Assembly: GCA_007121115.1 (NCBI GenBank)
Contig: SKMI01000101.1
Location: 1 to 14,370, forward strand
Length of the DNA stretch: 14,370 bases
Reading direction: 5' to 3'
DNA from: Paracoccaceae bacterium
GTDB taxonomy: Bacteria; Pseudomonadota; Alphaproteobacteria; Rhodobacterales; Rhodobacteraceae
Both the position numbers and the translations under genes were made by a program. Each line of letters starts with the position of its first letter. Position 1 is the stretch's first letter. A model generated the notes under the pieces. That model ran no database searches. It was not told the DNA's origin and was given only the letters and a program-made list of their open reading frames with translations. Below, in pieces: positions 13,433-14,370 of this stretch.

Positions 13433-13580
13433 CTCGACCCACGGCGCAGGCTCGCGGGGCGTGCCGTCACGTCAGCGGTGCAATGGCGGCGGGGGTGTGG
13501 CGAATGCGGCAGGTTTGACGCGCATTCTATGTGTATCCGCAGGCGCTGCGCGGGCACGGGGGTCCCACGGCAGCTTTTCG
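13433..13580. other. Gap between the Lrp-type gene and the RTX-type gene
   Basis: This 148-bp gap on the minus strand holds no gene. The RTX frame is closed by an in-frame TGA at 13472-13474. A possible -10, TAGAAT on the minus strand (plus 13524-13529), lies about 110 bases before ATG 13414 but lacks a convincing -35. No clear terminator for the Lrp-type gene was found. Confidence 0.4.
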
Positions 13581-14036
13581 CTATCGGATGGGAAACACCA
13601 TGCTGTCCTTGACCGTGCCATAGGCGAAGCTGGTGTCGATCGACCCGATCCCGCCGACGCGTTGCAGTCGCGCGCGGATGAAATGCTCGTAATCTTCCAG
13701 CGAAGCGACGACGACCCGCAACTGGTAATCGGTCTGGCCGGTCATCACGTGGCATTCCAGCACCTCCTCCATCCCGCCCACGGCGCGTTCGAAGGTCTGG
13801 ACCGTGGCCTCGTCATGGCGTTCCAGCCGGATACGCACAAAGGCCGTGATCGCCAGCCCATAGGCCCGGCTGTCCACCCGCGCCGCATAGCCGCGAATGA
13901 CGCCGCGCCGCTCCAGATTGCGGACCCGGCGCAGGCAGGGCGAGGGCGAAAGGTTCACCGCTGCGGCCAGATCCTGATTCGACATGCGCCCGTCCCGTTG
14001 CAGGGCGCGGATGATCTGGCGGTCCTTGTCATCCAT
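13581..14036 (-). CDS. Lrp/AsnC family transcriptional regulator (151 aa)
   Basis: This is a DNA-binding regulator of the leucine-responsive/AsnC family, usually amino-acid sensing and octameric or dimeric. The N-terminal winged helix begins MDDKDRQIIRALQRDGRMSN, with the helix-turn-helix at about 19-45 (NQDLAAAVNLSPSPCLRRVRNLE). The C-terminal RAM ligand domain spans about 64-145 and contains the effector-loop motif TGQTDYQLRV at 99-108. ATG 14036 is chosen because GGAGG lies about 8 bases upstream on the minus strand and gives the standard family length. The frame extends 17 codons further without support. It diverges from a methionine gamma-lyase gene, which it probably controls, as known for MdeR in Pseudomonas putida. 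The ligand may be methionine or a related amino acid; this is inferred. Confidence 0.93.
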   Translation of the reverse strand: MDDKDRQIIRALQRDGRMSNQDLAAAVNLSPSPCLRRVRNLERRGVIRGYAARVDSRAYGLAITAFVRIRLERHDEATVQTFERAVGGMEEVLECHVMTGQTDYQLRVVVASLEDYEHFIRARLQRVGGIGSIDTSFAYGTVKDSMVFPIR

Positions 14037-14050
14037 CTTCAGGCCTCCGG

Positions 14051-14067
14051 TTGGCATGATCTGCCAA
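14051..14067. promoter_or_regulatory. Candidate Lrp-type operator (17-bp palindrome)
   Basis: TTGGCA-TGATC-TGCCAA has perfect 6-bp arms around a 5-bp centre and sits 15 bases upstream of the Lrp-type start codon. Its position near the expected transcription start of that gene suggests autoregulation. It is a candidate only, as the local consensus is unknown. Confidence 0.5.
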
Positions 14068-14088
14068 AAATTAGCCTGATTACGCACT

Positions 14089-14124
14089 GGATAGCAATTT
14101 CAGCGGTGACATGATGCGCTATCC
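14089..14124. promoter_or_regulatory. Spaced 7-bp inverted repeat in the Lrp/megL divergent region
   Basis: GGATAGC (14089-14095) and GCTATCC (14118-14124) are exact reverse complements separated by 22 bases. The half-sites are 29 bp apart, close to three helical turns and therefore on one DNA face, as suits a multimeric Lrp-type protein. The right arm overlaps a possible megL -10 (TATCCT, 14120-14125). Confidence 0.4.
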
Positions 14125-14146
14125 TGCCACAAACAGGAGAGATATC

Positions 14147-14370
14147 ATGCACCGCACCGAAGGTTTCGCCACCCGCGCCATTCATCTGGGCCACGATCCC
14201 ATGGACCACGAGGGCGCGCTGACCCCGCCCCTGCACCTGACCTCGACCTTCGCTTTCGACAGCGCCGAGGCCGGGGGCGAGATGTTCGCGGGCGCGCGCG
14301 GCGGGCATGTCTATTCGCGCATCTCCAACCCCACGCTGGACCTGTTGGAGCGGCGCATCGCCTCGCTGGA
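14147..14370 (+). CDS. megL: Methionine gamma-lyase, N-terminal part (cut by window end)
   Basis: This PLP enzyme of the Cys/Met-metabolism family splits L-methionine into methanethiol, ammonia and 2-oxobutyrate. The first 74 complete codons are present. From memory they follow Pseudomonas putida MdeA closely: GFATRAIHLGHDPMDHEGAL at 6-25, TPPLHLTSTFAF at 26-37, MFAG, and HVYSRISNPTLDLLERRIAS at 54-73, including Tyr56 and Arg58, which bind the PLP phosphate of the partner subunit. The PLP lysine and the Cys that separates methionine gamma-lyase from cystathionine lyases are beyond the window, so a related lyase is possible. ATG 14147 has AGGAGA at 14135-14140. It is divergent from an Lrp-type gene, the mdeR-mdeA layout. 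Confidence 0.85.
   Translation, partial: MHRTEGFATRAIHLGHDPMDHEGALTPPLHLTSTFAFDSAEAGGEMFAGARGGHVYSRISNPTLDLLERRIASL

Noticed and set aside
11666..13612. A 648-codon plus-strand open frame opposite the RTX-type gene
   Set aside because: The translation is Arg/Gly/Gln/His-rich low-complexity without domains, whereas the minus strand encodes clear RTX, linker and EF-hand-like modules.

Overview
The window is high-GC DNA from an alphaproteobacterium, most likely of the order Rhodobacterales (Paracoccus/Rhodobacter/Roseobacter-like). The basis is codon use, an arginine-sensitive type ArgB, an FnrL-type box, and a hairpin-plus-core intergenic element that I recall as common in that group. No species can be named from the sequence alone. 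No rRNA, tRNA, CRISPR array, transposase or phage gene was seen.

Region 1 (1-4404, +) is an ABC sugar/heteroside import operon. It holds the tail of a periplasmic binding protein, two MalF/MalG-type permeases, a MalK/UgpC-type ATPase, and a GH63-like hydrolase of the mannosylglycerate/glucosylglycerate hydrolase type. Three of the genes meet by ATGA overlaps or short gaps. The likely job is uptake of a small glycoside (a compatible-solute heteroside is my best guess) and its cytoplasmic cleavage. Both genes of this operon that are followed by a gap have their stop codon inside a short tandem duplication.

Region 2 (4551-6608, +) is a compact argB / [4Fe-4S] protein / SixA-like phosphohistidine phosphatase unit with overlapping genes. 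It is followed by convergent hairpins shared with region 3.

Region 3 (6827-10147, -) is a four-gene catabolic-looking operon transcribed leftwards: (S)-2-haloacid dehalogenase, alpha/beta hydrolase, PLP threonine/serine dehydratase, and a PcaD-type 3-oxoadipate enol-lactonase. I do not know a named pathway with this combination.

Region 4 (10250-11238, +) holds a SlyD-like FKBP prolyl isomerase behind a good -10 box, then a small DksA/TraR zinc-finger gene. The second gene has an FNR-type box upstream, and its start codon lies inside a perfect 10-bp palindrome whose loop is the Shine-Dalgarno sequence.

Region 5 (11252-13414, -) is one large gene for a probably exported modular protein. Its order is propeller-like region, RTX-like glycine-rich repeats, Pro/Glu/Asp hexamer-encoded linker, carboxypeptidase-regulatory-like domain, and a dockerin/EF-hand-like pair.

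Region 6 (13581-14370) is an Lrp/AsnC regulator divergent from the start of a methionine gamma-lyase gene, with two palindromes between them. This is the arrangement known for mdeR-mdeA of Pseudomonas putida.

The features most worth following up are the FNR box plus start-codon palindrome of the DksA-like gene, the four-gene dehalogenase operon, the modular RTX/dockerin-like protein, and the duplicated stop codons of the import operon.
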